Shown in pieces: positions 1 to 10,071 of a DNA stretch of 37,378 nucleotides. Origin of the DNA: Gammaproteobacteria bacterium (GTDB lineage Bacteria; Pseudomonadota; Gammaproteobacteria; Natronospirales; JAJUFS01); NCBI GenBank assembly GCA_029263725.1, contig JAJUFS010000007.1, forward strand, positions 1 to 37,378. The letters run 5' to 3'. Made by a program: the position numbers and the translations under genes. Numbering within the stretch: position 1 is the first letter of the stretch; each line of letters starts with the position of its first letter. The notes beneath the pieces are model-generated. The model was not told the origin of the DNA. It did no database searches and worked only from the letters and a program-made list of their open reading frames with translations.

Positions 1-1
1 C

Positions 2-883
2 GAGTTCAAGGGTCGCAGCCTCGTCGTCCAGGACCTCGCGGACTTCGATTTCTCCCAGGTGCAGATCGCGCTGTTCTCCGCCGGCGGCAGCGTCTCGGAA
101 GAATACGCGCCGAAGGCCGCCGCGGCCGGCTGCGTGGTGATCGACAACACCTCGAAGTTCCGCCTCGAAGACGACATCCCGCTGGTGGTCCCGGAAGTGA
201 ATCCGCACGCCATCGCCGGTTACCGCAAGCGGAACATCATCGCCAATCCCAACTGTTCCACCATCCAGATGCTGGTGGCGCTGAAGCCGCTGCATGACGC
301 CGCCTTCATCGAGCGCATCAACGTCGCCACCTACCAGGCGGTCTCGGGCGCCGGCCGCTCGGCGATCGAGGAGCTGGCCGGGCAGAGCGCGCGGCTTCTG
401 AATGGCCAGCCGATCAGGCCGGAGGTCATGCCGAAGCAGATCGCCTTCAACGCCATCCCGCACATCGACGAATTCCAGGACAACGGCTACACCCGCGAGG
501 AAATGAAGATGGTGTGGGAGACGCGCAAGATCCTGGAATGCCAGGAGATCCGCGTGAACCCGACCGCGGTGCGCGTGCCGGTCTTCTATGGCCATTCCGA
601 GGCGGTGCACATCGAGACGCGCGACAAGCTCAGCGCCGAGGAGGCGCGCCGCCTGCTGGAAAAGGCGCCTGGCGTGAAGCTGCTGGACGAGCGCAAGCCG
701 GGCGGGTATCCGACCGCGGTGACCGAGGGCGCCGCCAGGGACGCCGTCTGGGTAGGACGCATCCGCGAGGACATTTCGCACGAGCGCGGACTGGACCTCT
801 GGATCGTCGCCGACAACGTCCGCAAGGGCGCCGCGCTGAACTCCGTGCAGATTGCGGAAATATTGCTCAAAGAGTATATATAA
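2..883 (+). CDS. asd: Aspartate-semialdehyde dehydrogenase, 5'-truncated by window edge (open frame from base 2)
   Basis: Frame is open upstream of the listed M at 59 (EFKGRSLVVQDLADFDFSQVQIALFSAGGSVSEEYAPKAAAAGCVVIDNTSKFR); NPNCSTIQM active-site Cys motif; asd commonly lies upstream of fimV in gammaproteobacteria. Confidence 0.96.
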   Translation, partial: EFKGRSLVVQDLADFDFSQVQIALFSAGGSVSEEYAPKAAAAGCVVIDNTSKFRLEDDIPLVVPEVNPHAIAGYRKRNIIANPNCSTIQMLVALKPLHDAAFIERINVATYQAVSGAGRSAIEELAGQSARLLNGQPIRPEVMPKQIAFNAIPHIDEFQDNGYTREEMKMVWETRKILECQEIRVNPTAVRVPVFYGHSEAVHIETRDKLSAEEARRLLEKAPGVKLLDERKPGGYPTAVTEGAARDAVWVGRIREDISHERGLDLWIVADNVRKGAALNSVQIAEILLKEYI

Positions 884-997
884 CCTTTAACTTGCTATAG
901 TTAGCTCATTCTTATAAAGGCAATTCTGAGCTTCGCGCTTCATCAAGGGGGACACGGATCTCTCGGTGCGGGGGCACGGAAGGCTGAGGGACAAGAA

Positions 998-3730
998 ATG
1001 CGACGTTATCTGACCCTGGCGCTGGCGCTTGTGCTGGCGGCGATTTCGGTCAACGCGCTGGCACTTGGTCTGGGGGAGATCCGCCTCAATTCCTGGTTGA
1101 ACCAGCGCCTCGACGCGGAAATCGAGCTCGTTTCCGCCACCGCCGACGAACTCGAGTCCCTGCAGGTCCGGCTCGCCGACCAGGCCGCCTACGACCGCCA
1201 CGGGCTGGAGCGCAGCGCCGAGCTGAACAGCCTGCAGTTCCGCGTCGTGCGGCGTCCCAATGGCACCGCCTACCTGCATGTCACCTCCACGGAAGCCATC
1301 CGCGAGCCTTTCCTGACTTTCCTGATCGAGGCCAGCTGGTCGCGCGGCCGCCTGCTGCGCGAATACACCGTGCTGCTTGATCCGCCGACCTTCGCCGATC
1401 GCGAGACCGCCGGGGAAACCGCGCCCGCCGCGGTCACGCCGGCGACGCCTGCCGAACAGCCGCAGGTCCGCGAGCAACGCGAACAGCCGGTGGTCGCCGA
1501 AACCCGGGCGCCGGAACCGTCCACCCGCGTCGTCGAGGAGACCCGCGGCGACGTCATCTCCATCCCGCCGCTGGAAGCCGATGCGCGCACCGAGAGCCGG
1601 CCGATCCGCCGGTTCGAGGAAGAACGGCCGGGCACCTACGGGCCGATCCAGCGCAACGAAAATCTCTGGAGCATCGCGCTCCGGCTGCGCCCGGACGACT
1701 CCGTCACCGTCAACCAGATGATGCTGGCGCTATACCGGGCCAACCCGGAGGCCTTCGAAGGCAACATCAACCGCCTCAAGGCAGGTTACATCCTGCGCGT
1801 GCCCGAGTACGCGGAAATCACCCGCCTGAGCCGCACCGAGGCCTTCCGCGAGGCGCAGCGTCACAACCAGGAATGGGAAGAGCTGCGCCGCGGGCGCAGC
1901 AGCCAGGGCCTGGTGGACCGCGCCGAGCGCACCGCCGAGCCCGAGCTGAGCCTGGTCGTGCCCGAGGAAGACGTGTTCGCCGACGATGGCTCGATGGATG
2001 CCGGCGACATGGAAGGCGAGGGCGGCTTCGCCGCGGGCGAGGACGACGCTACCGCCATGGCCGAGGAAGGCACGGGCGAGCTGGACCTTGGCCTGGAAGA
2101 CGAAGAATCCTCGCGCCTGCTGGACATCGAGGATGAATCCTTGCAGGCGCTGCAGCAGCAGGACGATCTGCTGGGCGACGAGGCGGCGGATGATGCGGCC
2201 GCGCCCGAGGCGGATGAGCTGGACGAGGAGCCGGTCGCTGACATGCCGCTGGAGGGCGAGGTTGCGGAAGATTTCGCGACCGAGCCGCTGGCCGATGATG
2301 CCGGCGAATTCGCCGACGAAGAACAGCCGGCAGCGGACGCCGAGCCGCAGCCGGAACCGGAAAGCCGCGTGGTGACGCCGGTGGTGCCGCGCCAGCCCGA
2401 GCCCAGCCTCGTCGAGAAGCTGCGCGACTTCGTGCTGAGCCCGCTGGGCCTGGGCCTGGTCGCTGCGCTCATCGTGCTGGCGCTCGCGGTGCTGCTGCTG
2501 GTCCGCCGCCGCCAGGCCGCGCCGGCCGCCGCTGCCCTCGCCGCGGAAGGCGATGAGGAGACCCAGGTATGGATCGAGCAGGATGAAGAAGACCAGCCGG
2601 CGACGGTGATCGCCGAGGAATTCGATACCACCGCGGCGCCGCTGGACGAGGAGCAGCCCGAGGAAGACGAGATCAGCTTCGACGTGGGCGAAGAGCCGCA
2701 GGCGGAGCCAGCGGCGGAGACGAACGACTACACCGACACCGTGGTCGGCGCGCACGTCGTCGCCCTGGATGAGAACGATCCCATGTCCGAGGCGGATTTC
2801 CACGTTGCCTACGGGCTGTTCGACCAGGCCGCCGACGTGCTGGAGAATGCGCTGGAGCGCGACCCCTCGCGCAAGGAGTGGCTGGCCAAGCTCGCCGAGG
2901 TGCATTTCGCGGGCAACAACACCGAAGGTTTCGTCGCGGCCGCGAAGCGGCTGCGCGAGGTCGCGGGCCCGGGCGACGCGCACTGGGAGAACGTCGTCAT
3001 CATGGGCCGCCAGATCGCGCCGGGCGAGCCGATGTTCGAGGAAGGCGGGGCCGGCGGTCCGGTCGATCTCGACTTCGACACCGCTGCCGCGGAACAGCCC
3101 GCCACGACCGATGCGGGGCTGGATTTCGAAATCCCGGCCGCCGAGGAGCAGCCGCAGGCCGCGCCGCAGGCCGATGATCTCGATTTCGATTTCGAACTGC
3201 CGGAAGCGCCGGCTTCGGCGGAGGCAAGTCCGTCCATCGAAGACGAGTCGACCGCCACCACCGGCACGGATCTCGATTTCTCGCTGGATGAACAGCCGGA
3301 GCAAACCGGCAGCGACTTCGATTTCGACCTGGGCGAATTCGACGCCGGTACGGAAGAGCAGGGCGAGAGCGCCGGCTTCGATGAGGTCGACACCCAGACC
3401 GAGTTCGACAAGGCGCTGGAAGAATTGTCCGCCTACGTGGACACCAACCTGCCGACCGGCGAGAGCGCGGTTTCGGAAGAAAGCGCCGAGCTCAACCTCG
3501 ACGAGTTCAATTTCGACGATGCCGCCGGCGGCGAGGACGATTTCGCCGAGGGCCTGGCGGAGGAAGACGAAGGCGACATCGGCGAGATCGGCACCAAGCT
3601 GGACCTGGCGCGGGCGTACATCGACATGGGCGATCCCGACGGCGCCCGCGGCATCCTCGACGAGGTGCTCGCGGAAGGGGATGAGGCCCAGAAGCGCGAG
3701 GCCCAGGAGCTGTTGCAGCAGCTGGGTTGA
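998..3730 (+). CDS. fimV: FimV/HubP-family polar/pilus assembly protein: signal peptide, N-terminal GLGEIRLNSWLNQRLDAEIEL region, LysM-like segment, one TM helix, acidic cytoplasmic region, C-terminal FimV TPR-like domain
   Basis: Domain layout and N-/C-terminal motifs (KLDLARAYIDMGDPDGARGILDEVLAEG) are typical; position asd-fimV-truA. Confidence 0.93.
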   Translation: MRRYLTLALALVLAAISVNALALGLGEIRLNSWLNQRLDAEIELVSATADELESLQVRLADQAAYDRHGLERSAELNSLQFRVVRRPNGTAYLHVTSTEAIREPFLTFLIEASWSRGRLLREYTVLLDPPTFADRETAGETAPAAVTPATPAEQPQVREQREQPVVAETRAPEPSTRVVEETRGDVISIPPLEADARTESRPIRRFEEERPGTYGPIQRNENLWSIALRLRPDDSVTVNQMMLALYRANPEAFEGNINRLKAGYILRVPEYAEITRLSRTEAFREAQRHNQEWEELRRGRSSQGLVDRAERTAEPELSLVVPEEDVFADDGSMDAGDMEGEGGFAAGEDDATAMAEEGTGELDLGLEDEESSRLLDIEDESLQALQQQDDLLGDEAADDAAAPEADELDEEPVADMPLEGEVAEDFATEPLADDAGEFADEEQPAADAEPQPEPESRVVTPVVPRQPEPSLVEKLRDFVLSPLGLGLVAALIVLALAVLLLVRRRQAAPAAAALAAEGDEETQVWIEQDEEDQPATVIAEEFDTTAAPLDEEQPEEDEISFDVGEEPQAEPAAETNDYTDTVVGAHVVALDENDPMSEADFHVAYGLFDQAADVLENALERDPSRKEWLAKLAEVHFAGNNTEGFVAAAKRLREVAGPGDAHWENVVIMGRQIAPGEPMFEEGGAGGPVDLDFDTAAAEQPATTDAGLDFEIPAAEEQPQAAPQADDLDFDFELPEAPASAEASPSIEDESTATTGTDLDFSLDEQPEQTGSDFDFDLGEFDAGTEEQGESAGFDEVDTQTEFDKALEELSAYVDTNLPTGESAVSEESAELNLDEFNFDDAAGGEDDFAEGLAEEDEGDIGEIGTKLDLARAYIDMGDPDGARGILDEVLAEGDEAQKREAQELLQQLG

Positions 3731-3756
3731 TCCGCTGGTCGCCAGATGAAACGACA

Positions 3757-3780
3757 CGGCCCCGCCAAGCGGGGCCGTTT
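3757..3780 (+). terminator. Rho-independent terminator-like hairpin after fimV
   Basis: CGGCCCCGC-CAA-GCGGGGCCG perfect 9-bp stem followed by TTTGCTTT. Confidence 0.7.
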
Positions 3781-3794
3781 GCTTTGGAATCCGC

Positions 3795-4439
3795 ATGCAC
3801 CCGGTGATACGCCTGTCCTGTCTTGCCGCCATCGCGGTGCTGCTGCCCTGGTGGCCGCCGCAGGCGCTATACCTGTTTGCGGCGACGCTGACGCTGGTGG
3901 CCATCGTACGCCCTGGCACGGTACGACAGGCGCTGCAGGCGATACGCCGCATGCGCTGGCTGCTGCTCTCGATCATGGTGCTCTACGGCTGGTTCACGCC
4001 GGGGCAGGCGCTGCTGCCGGCGCTGGGCGTGCTGTCACCGACGCTGGCCGGCGGCCTGCTGGCCGTGCAGCGCGCGCTGGTGCTGATCCTCATGGTTTCG
4101 CTGGTGGTGATCGTCATCCACGGCCTGCCGCGGCCCCTGGTCGGAGCGGCGCTGATCAGGCTGTTCGGCGTGACCGGCCCCCTCGGGCGGCGCTTCGGTC
4201 GCCGCATGAGCCTGATGTTCGCGGCCCTGCCGGAGATGGAGCAGCGGGCGCGGCAGGCGTTGCGGGAGCCCGGGACGTTCACGGAGCGAGCCGCCGGGCT
4301 GATCATGGCGATAGAGTCGCGGGCGGAACCCGCCGCGGCCGCAGAAGCCGAGCTGCCGCCGGTCCCGCCCGGGCAGTGGCTGTTGCCCGCCGCGCTGCTT
4401 GCCTGCGGCATTCTTCTGATCCTGCTTGGAGAGCACTGA
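3795..4439 (+). CDS. CbiQ/EcfT-like integral membrane protein (orphan energy-coupling-factor T-like component)
   Basis: Several hydrophobic helices and a C-terminal soluble loop with EQRARQALREPG...AIESRAEP, resembling EcfT coupling motifs; stop at 4439 lies 2 nt before the truA start. Confidence 0.6.
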   Translation: MHPVIRLSCLAAIAVLLPWWPPQALYLFAATLTLVAIVRPGTVRQALQAIRRMRWLLLSIMVLYGWFTPGQALLPALGVLSPTLAGGLLAVQRALVLILMVSLVVIVIHGLPRPLVGAALIRLFGVTGPLGRRFGRRMSLMFAALPEMEQRARQALREPGTFTERAAGLIMAIESRAEPAAAAEAELPPVPPGQWLLPAALLACGILLILLGEH

Positions 4440-4441
4440 CG

Positions 4442-5215
4442 GTGCGAGTGGCGATAGGCATCGAATACGACGGCAGCGCCTACAGCGGCTGGCAGAAGCA
4501 GAGCCATGCCGACAGCGTGCAGGAGCGGGTCGAGCAGGCGCTTTCCCGCGTTGCCGATCATCCGGTGGAACTGGTCTGCGCCGGCCGCACCGATGCCGGC
4601 GTGCATGCCTTCAACCAGGTCGCGCATTTCGATACCGAGGCGATCCGCACCGAGCGCAGCTGGGTGCTGGGCGCGAACAGCCACCTGCCGGCGGATATCA
4701 ACCTCAACTGGGCGCGCCCCATGCCGGAGGATTTCCACGCCCGCTTCAGCGCCGTGGCGCGCAGTTACCGCTACATCATCCTCAACCGCTGGGTGCGCTC
4801 GGGCGTGTACGCGCGCCGCGCCACCTGGATACGCAAGCCGCTGGACGCGGAGCGCATGCAGCTGGCGGCGCAGGCGCTGCTCGGCGAGCACGATTTCAGT
4901 TCCTTCCGCGCCGTGGAGTGCCAGGCGAAATCGCCGGTGCGCCGGATCGAGCACATCCAGGTGTGGCGCGAGGATGACCGCGTGATCCTGGAGGTGCGGG
5001 CCAATGCCTTCCTGCACCACATGGTGCGCAACATTGCAGGGGTGCTGATCGAGATCGGCGCGGGTGAGCGGGAGGTTTCCTGGACCCGCGAGGTGCTGGA
5101 ACACCGTGACCGCACCCGCGGCGGCGTCACCGCGCCAGCCGCGGGGCTGTACTTCCTCGGGCCGCGCTACCCGGAGCGTTTCGCGGTGCCGGAACGGCAG
5201 CTGTGGCCCGGTTGA
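4442..5215 (+). CDS. truA: tRNA pseudouridine(38-40) synthase TruA (GTG start)
   Basis: VRVAIGIEYDGSAYSGWQKQ...VCAGRTDAGVHAFNQVAHFDT; catalytic Asp in GRTDAGVH. The ORF track start at 3746 is an artefactual upstream extension. Confidence 0.95.
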   Translation: MRVAIGIEYDGSAYSGWQKQSHADSVQERVEQALSRVADHPVELVCAGRTDAGVHAFNQVAHFDTEAIRTERSWVLGANSHLPADINLNWARPMPEDFHARFSAVARSYRYIILNRWVRSGVYARRATWIRKPLDAERMQLAAQALLGEHDFSSFRAVECQAKSPVRRIEHIQVWREDDRVILEVRANAFLHHMVRNIAGVLIEIGAGEREVSWTREVLEHRDRTRGGVTAPAAGLYFLGPRYPERFAVPERQLWPG

Positions 5216-5302
5216 GCAAGGTCCCGTCATCCCGGGCGTTCGTGTACCATGTAGCGCCTGTCCAACCAGCCACCGCCGACAGGGCGCGAAGACGGAACAT
5301 CA

Positions 5303-6166
5303 ATGAACTGGTTCAGAAAGCTTGTACCCTCCCGCATCAATACCACGGCCGAGCAGCGCCGCAGCGTGCCGGAAGGCGTGTGGACCAAATGCGACGCCTG
5401 CAATGCCGTGCTCTATCGCACTGAAGTGGAGCGGAACCTGCATGTCTGCCCGAAATGCGGTCACCACATGCGCATAGGCGCGCGCGAGCGGCTGGAGATG
5501 TTCCTTGATCCGCAGAGCGGCGAGGAAATCGGCGCCTCGGTCGGTCCGGTGGACGCGCTCAAGTTCCGTGACAGCAAGAAATACCGGGATCGCATCGTTG
5601 CCTCGCAGAAGGCGACCGGCGAGAAGGACGCGCTGATTGCGATGAAGGGCCGGTTGAAGGAAATGCCGGTGGTCGCCTGTGCGTTCGAGTTCCGCTTCAT
5701 GGGCGGCTCGATGGGTTCCGTGGTCGGCGAGCGCTTCGTACGCGCCGCCAACGCGGCGCTGGAAATGCGCTGTCCGCTGGTGTGCTTCTCGGCCTCCGGC
5801 GGCGCGCGCATGCAGGAAGCCCTGCTGTCGCTGATGCAGATGGCCAAGACCAGCGCGGTGCTGAGCCGCCTGTCCGAGGAAGGCCTGCCGTTCATCTCCG
5901 TGCTCACCGATCCCACCACCGGCGGCGTGTCGGCGTCGCTTGCCATGCTCGGAGACGTGAACGTCGCCGAACCCAGGGCGCTGATCGGCTTTGCCGGCCC
6001 GCGCGTCATCCAGCAGACGGTGCGCGAGACCCTGCCGGAAGGCTTCCAGCGCTCCGAGTTCCTGCTCGAGCACGGCGCCGTCGACATGATCGTCGACCGC
6101 CGCGAGATGCGCGACCGAATCGCCAACCTGCTTGCCATGCTGATGCGCCGGCCGGCGGCGCACTGA
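5303..6166 (+). CDS. accD: Acetyl-CoA carboxylase carboxyltransferase subunit beta
   Basis: Zn ribbon [11 protein letters not shown]...[53 protein letters not shown]. Confidence 0.97.
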   Translation: MNWFRKLVPSRINTTAEQRRSVPEGVWTKCDACNAVLYRTEVERNLHVCPKCGHHMRIGARERLEMFLDPQSGEEIGASVGPVDALKFRDSKKYRDRIVASQKATGEKDALIAMKGRLKEMPVVACAFEFRFMGGSMGSVVGERFVRAANAALEMRCPLVCFSASGGARMQEALLSLMQMAKTSAVLSRLSEEGLPFISVLTDPTTGGVSASLAMLGDVNVAEPRALIGFAGPRVIQQTVRETLPEGFQRSEFLLEHGAVDMIVDRREMRDRIANLLAMLMRRPAAH

Positions 6167-6170
6167 ATGC

Positions 6171-7424
6171 ATGCGCTTCGACACCCTGCAGGGCTGGCTG
6201 CGCTGGCAGGAAACGCTCAATCCGCGAAACATTGATCTTGGACTGGACCGGGTGCGCCGCGTGGCGGCCCGGCTTGGCCAGGATAGGGCGCCGTTCCGCG
6301 TCATCACCGTCGGGGGCACCAACGGCAAGGGCTCGGTGACGAGCTACGCCGCCGCCATGCTGCAGGCCGCAGGCCTGCGTACTGGCCGCTACCTTTCTCC
6401 CCACCTGGTCCGCTACAACGAGCGTATCGCCATTGATGGCGTCGAAATTGACGACGCCGCGCTCTGCGATGCGTTTGCGGCCGTCGATGCCGCCCGTGGC
6501 GAGGAGCTGCTGACCTATTTCGAATTCGGCACGCTGGCGGCTTTCGAGATCTTCCGCCGCCGCGGCGTCGAGGCCGCGGTGCTGGAAGTCGGCCTTGGCG
6601 GGCGTCTCGATGCAGTCAACGTGCTGGATGCCGACGTCGCCGTGGTGGTGTCGGTGGGCCTGGATCACACCGACTGGCTGGGCGACACCGTCGAGGCCAT
6701 CGCTGCCGAGAAGGCCGGCATCTTCCGGGTGGGCCGCCCTGCCATCTGCGGCGTGAACTGTCCGCAGTCGCTCCTCGACGAGGCGGGCCGCATCGGCGCC
6801 CTCCCGCAGCAGGCGGGCGAGGATTTCCGCTGGGACGAGGCCGGAGGGGGCTGGCGCTGGTGGAGTTCCTCGCGAGCCATCGATGAATTGCCGCGGCCCA
6901 TGAAGGGTGCGCACCAGCTCGGCAATGCCGCGACGGCCATTGCCGCCGTGCTGGCGCTGGAGCCCGGCGTTCCTGATACCGCGATTGCCGCAGGGCTCGC
7001 GGCGCGATTGCCTGGCCGCCTGCAATCGCTGGGCGGTGCGCCGGAGATCATCGTCGACGTCGGTCACAATCGTGATGCTGCAAGGGCCATCGCCGCGGCT
7101 CTGGGCCGCGAGTCGCGCCCCGTGCAGGTCGTGCTCGGCATGCTGGCGGACAAGGACGCCGCGGCGTTTGCCGGCGAGCTTGCCGGCGTGGCCGCCGGCT
7201 GGCATGCGATCACGCTCGAGGGGCCGCGCGGCCAGGGGGCGGAAGCGCTGCGCGAACGGCTGCGCGCCGCCGGCATCGAGGCGGCAGCGCACGACGGCCT
7301 TGCTGCTGCGCTGCAGGCCGCGCGTGCAGCGGCCGGCCAGGGAGGCAGGGTTCTCGTGACCGGTTCCTTTCACACCGTTGAGGCATTCCTCCTATACTGG
7401 AACGCGGACGCGACACGCGGGTGA
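6171..7424 (+). CDS. folC: Bifunctional folylpolyglutamate synthase/dihydrofolate synthase
   Basis: GGTNGKGSV P-loop, SPHLVRYNERI, LEVGLGGRLDAVNV. Confidence 0.95.
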   Translation: MRFDTLQGWLRWQETLNPRNIDLGLDRVRRVAARLGQDRAPFRVITVGGTNGKGSVTSYAAAMLQAAGLRTGRYLSPHLVRYNERIAIDGVEIDDAALCDAFAAVDAARGEELLTYFEFGTLAAFEIFRRRGVEAAVLEVGLGGRLDAVNVLDADVAVVVSVGLDHTDWLGDTVEAIAAEKAGIFRVGRPAICGVNCPQSLLDEAGRIGALPQQAGEDFRWDEAGGGWRWWSSSRAIDELPRPMKGAHQLGNAATAIAAVLALEPGVPDTAIAAGLAARLPGRLQSLGGAPEIIVDVGHNRDAARAIAAALGRESRPVQVVLGMLADKDAAAFAGELAGVAAGWHAITLEGPRGQGAEALRERLRAAGIEAAAHDGLAAALQAARAAAGQGGRVLVTGSFHTVEAFLLYWNADATRG

Positions 7425-7429
7425 GGGCG

Positions 7430-8017
7430 ATGGAAAACCGTCTGAAAGAACGACTGGTGGGCGCGACGGTACTGATGCTGCTCGCCGTGATCTTCATTCC
7501 AATGCTGCTGGACGGGCCGAGCGGCGCGCAGCCGGTCACCCAGGCCATTCCCTTGCCCGATGCCGCCGGCGATGCGCGGCGCACGGTGCGCATCGAACTC
7601 GGCGCGCCTCAGGCCGGGCAGCGTTCCACCGCCGTCGCGCGAGACGCCGGCGAGCCCGCGAGCATCGATCTCGTTCCCGAACAACAGGAAAGCCGCCCGG
7701 AAGGCGAGGTTGCCAAGGTCGCGGAAAAGACGCCGGAAAGGCGTCCCGAACCCGCTCCCGCGACCCGCCAGCCCGCCGCGGCATCGCCCTGGCTGGTGCA
7801 GGCCGGCGCCTTCGGCAGCCGCAGCAATGCCGAAGGCATGCTCAAGACCCTGCAGGACAACGGGTTTCCCGCCTTCATCCAGGAGCATCGCGAGGCCGGC
7901 AGGGTGCACTACAGGGTGCGGGTCGGCGGTTATGACAGCCGCGAAGCGGCGGAACGCGCCGCCGCTGACATCCGCAAGCGCACCGGGCAGGCGGCGCGCG
8001 CCATGGCCGCCGACTGA
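7430..8017 (+). CDS. dedD: DedD-like SPOR-domain cell-division protein
   Basis: N-terminal TM (LKERLVGATVLMLLAVIFIPMLLDGP) and C-terminal SPOR domain (PWLVQAGAFGSRSNAEGMLKTLQDNGFPAFIQ...YRVRVGGYDSREAAERAAADI); between folC and cvpA. Confidence 0.85.
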   Translation: MENRLKERLVGATVLMLLAVIFIPMLLDGPSGAQPVTQAIPLPDAAGDARRTVRIELGAPQAGQRSTAVARDAGEPASIDLVPEQQESRPEGEVAKVAEKTPERRPEPAPATRQPAAASPWLVQAGAFGSRSNAEGMLKTLQDNGFPAFIQEHREAGRVHYRVRVGGYDSREAAERAAADIRKRTGQAARAMAAD

Positions 8018-8048
8018 GCGGTTCACCCTCGGCGACATTCCCGCTTCA

Positions 8049-8059
8049 TCTGCTAAAAT
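8049..8059 (+). promoter_or_regulatory. Possible extended -10 element upstream of cvpA-purF
   Basis: TCTGCTAAAATGCGCG contains TGC-TAAAAT; no clear -35. Confidence 0.4.
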
Positions 8060-8089
8060 GCGCGCCCTTGGATGGGCAGGAGTGGCTCG

Positions 8090-8563
8090 ATGATCTGGGC
8101 AGATTGGGTTTTTCTTGGAATCGTGCTCCTGTCCACCATCATCGGTACATGGCGCGGCTTCGTGCGCGAGGCGTTGTCGCTCGGCAGCTGGATCGTCGCG
8201 ATCTGGCTGAGCTGGACCTTCGCGGACACCGCCGGCAACTGGTTCGCTCGCTGGGTCGAGACGCCTTCCCTGCAACTGCTCGCCGGTTTCGTGTTGCTGT
8301 TCGTGGTCGTGCTGATCGTTGGCGCGATGGTCAATCACTTCGCCGCGCTGGCGCTGGAAAGGACCGGGCTGACCGGTCCGGACCGCGCGCTGGGTACGGT
8401 GTTCGGGTTGTTGCGCGGGCTGGTGCTGGTGGTGGCGCTGGTCACCGTCGGGCTGCTCCTCAAGCTGCCGCGCGACCCCTGGTGGCAGGAATCGGTGGTC
8501 ATCGAGTACTTCGAGCCGCTGGCGCTGTGGGCGCTCGATCTCCTGCCTGAATCCATTTCCTGA
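8090..8563 (+). CDS. cvpA: CvpA family membrane protein
   Basis: MIWADWVFLGIVLLSTIIGTWRGFVREALSLGSWIVA; immediately upstream of purF; ATG at 8090 preferred over listed 8072. Confidence 0.92.
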   Translation: MIWADWVFLGIVLLSTIIGTWRGFVREALSLGSWIVAIWLSWTFADTAGNWFARWVETPSLQLLAGFVLLFVVVLIVGAMVNHFAALALERTGLTGPDRALGTVFGLLRGLVLVVALVTVGLLLKLPRDPWWQESVVIEYFEPLALWALDLLPESIS

Positions 8564-8580
8564 TCCGGTAACAGACTCTC

Positions 8581-10065
8581 ATGTGTGGAATTGTCGGCAT
8601 CGTCGGTCACTCTCCCGTCAACCAGGCGATCTATGACGCCCTGACGGTCCTGCAGCATCGCGGACAGGACGCCGCCGGAATTCTCACGTGGTCGGATGGC
8701 CGGGTTCACATCCACAAGGACAATGGCCTGGTCGCGGACGTGTTCGACCAGGAATGCATGGAACAGCTGAAGGGCAACGTCGGCATCGGCCACGTGCGCT
8801 ATCCCACCGCCGGCGCCTCCGGCCCGGACGAGGCGCAGCCTTTCTACACCAACTCGCCGTTCGGCATTTCCATCGTCCACAACGGCAATCTCGTCAACGC
8901 CAGCGAGCTGAAGGAGATGCTGTTCCATACCGACCGGCGGCATCTCAACACCGAATCCGATTCCGAGATCATCCTCAACGTGTTCGCGCACGGCCTGCAG
9001 CAGCATGCCGACCATCGCGTCACGCCCGAGGTCGTGTTCAAGGCGGTGAGCGACGTGCATCACCGCTGCGTCGGAGGCTATGCCATCGTCTCCTTCATCA
9101 ACGGCTACGGCATCGTCGGTTTCCGTGATCCCTGGGGCATCCGCCCGCTGGTGCTCGGCAAGCGCGAGACGGAAAGGGGGCCGGAGTACATGCTGGCCTC
9201 GGAAAGCGTCGCGCTGGACGCGCTGGACTTCGAGCTGGTGCGCGACGTCGCGCCGGGCGAAGCAGTGGTCATCGACCTCGACGGCAATCTTCACGCGCAG
9301 CAGTGCCACGAGGCGCCGAAGTACTCGCCGTGCATCTTCGAGTATGTGTACTTCGCGCGCCCCGATTCGATCATCGACGGCATTTCCGTGTACAAGGCGC
9401 GGCTGCGCATGGGCGAGAAGCTCGCCGAGAAGATCCTGCGCGAGCGTCCCGATCACGACATCGACGTGGTCATCCCGATTCCCGACACCAGCCGCACCAG
9501 CGCGCTGCAGATGGCCAACATGCTCGGCGTGAAGTACCGCGAAGGCTTCATCAAGAACCGTTACATCGGCCGCACCTTCATCATGCCGGGGCAGAGCCAG
9601 CGCCGGAAATCGGTGAAGCGCAAGCTGAATGCCATCGAGCTCGAGTTCCGCAACAAGGTGGTGCTGCTTGTGGACGATTCCATCGTTCGCGGCACGACCT
9701 CGCAGCAGATCATCCAGATGGCGCGCGACGCCGGCGCGAAGAAGGTGTATTTCGCTTCCGCCGCGCCGCCGGTGCGTTACCCGAACGTCTACGGCATCGA
9801 CATGCCGGTGACGGACGAGCTGGTCGCCGCGGGCAGGAGCATCGAAGAGGTGCAGAAGCTGATCGGCGCGGACTGGCTGATTTACCAGGATCTGCACGAC
9901 CTGGAAGAGGCGGTGCGCTGGAAGGATCGCGAGCCGCTCAAGTTCGACACGTCCTGCTTTTCCGGCGAGTACGTCACCGGTCCGCTGAGTCCCGAATACC
10001 TCGAGCGCCTGCGCCGCGAGCGCGCCGATTCCGTGAAGGAAGAGCGCAACCGCAAGGCTTCCTGA
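8581..10065 (+). CDS. purF: Amidophosphoribosyltransferase
   Basis: [15 protein letters not shown] with Cys2 nucleophile; PRPP motif [19 protein letters not shown]. Confidence 0.97.
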   Translation: MCGIVGIVGHSPVNQAIYDALTVLQHRGQDAAGILTWSDGRVHIHKDNGLVADVFDQECMEQLKGNVGIGHVRYPTAGASGPDEAQPFYTNSPFGISIVHNGNLVNASELKEMLFHTDRRHLNTESDSEIILNVFAHGLQQHADHRVTPEVVFKAVSDVHHRCVGGYAIVSFINGYGIVGFRDPWGIRPLVLGKRETERGPEYMLASESVALDALDFELVRDVAPGEAVVIDLDGNLHAQQCHEAPKYSPCIFEYVYFARPDSIIDGISVYKARLRMGEKLAEKILRERPDHDIDVVIPIPDTSRTSALQMANMLGVKYREGFIKNRYIGRTFIMPGQSQRRKSVKRKLNAIELEFRNKVVLLVDDSIVRGTTSQQIIQMARDAGAKKVYFASAAPPVRYPNVYGIDMPVTDELVAAGRSIEEVQKLIGADWLIYQDLHDLEEAVRWKDREPLKFDTSCFSGEYVTGPLSPEYLERLRRERADSVKEERNRKAS

Positions 10066-10071
10066 TGAAGG

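Noticed and set aside
892-918. Possible fimV promoter TTGCTA-15-TATAAA
   Set aside because: The AT-rich patch is suggestive but the 15-nt spacer is short and alternatives are equally weak; not listed as a supported feature
1730-3976. 748-aa minus-strand ORF antisense to fimV
   Set aside because: Shadow ORF caused by acidic GC-rich codons in fimV; no recognisable motifs
3746-4441. N-terminal extension of truA in the 489-aa ORF
   Set aside because: Low-complexity Ala/Gly/Arg sequence overlapping the CbiQ-like gene in another frame; TruA homology starts at GTG 4442
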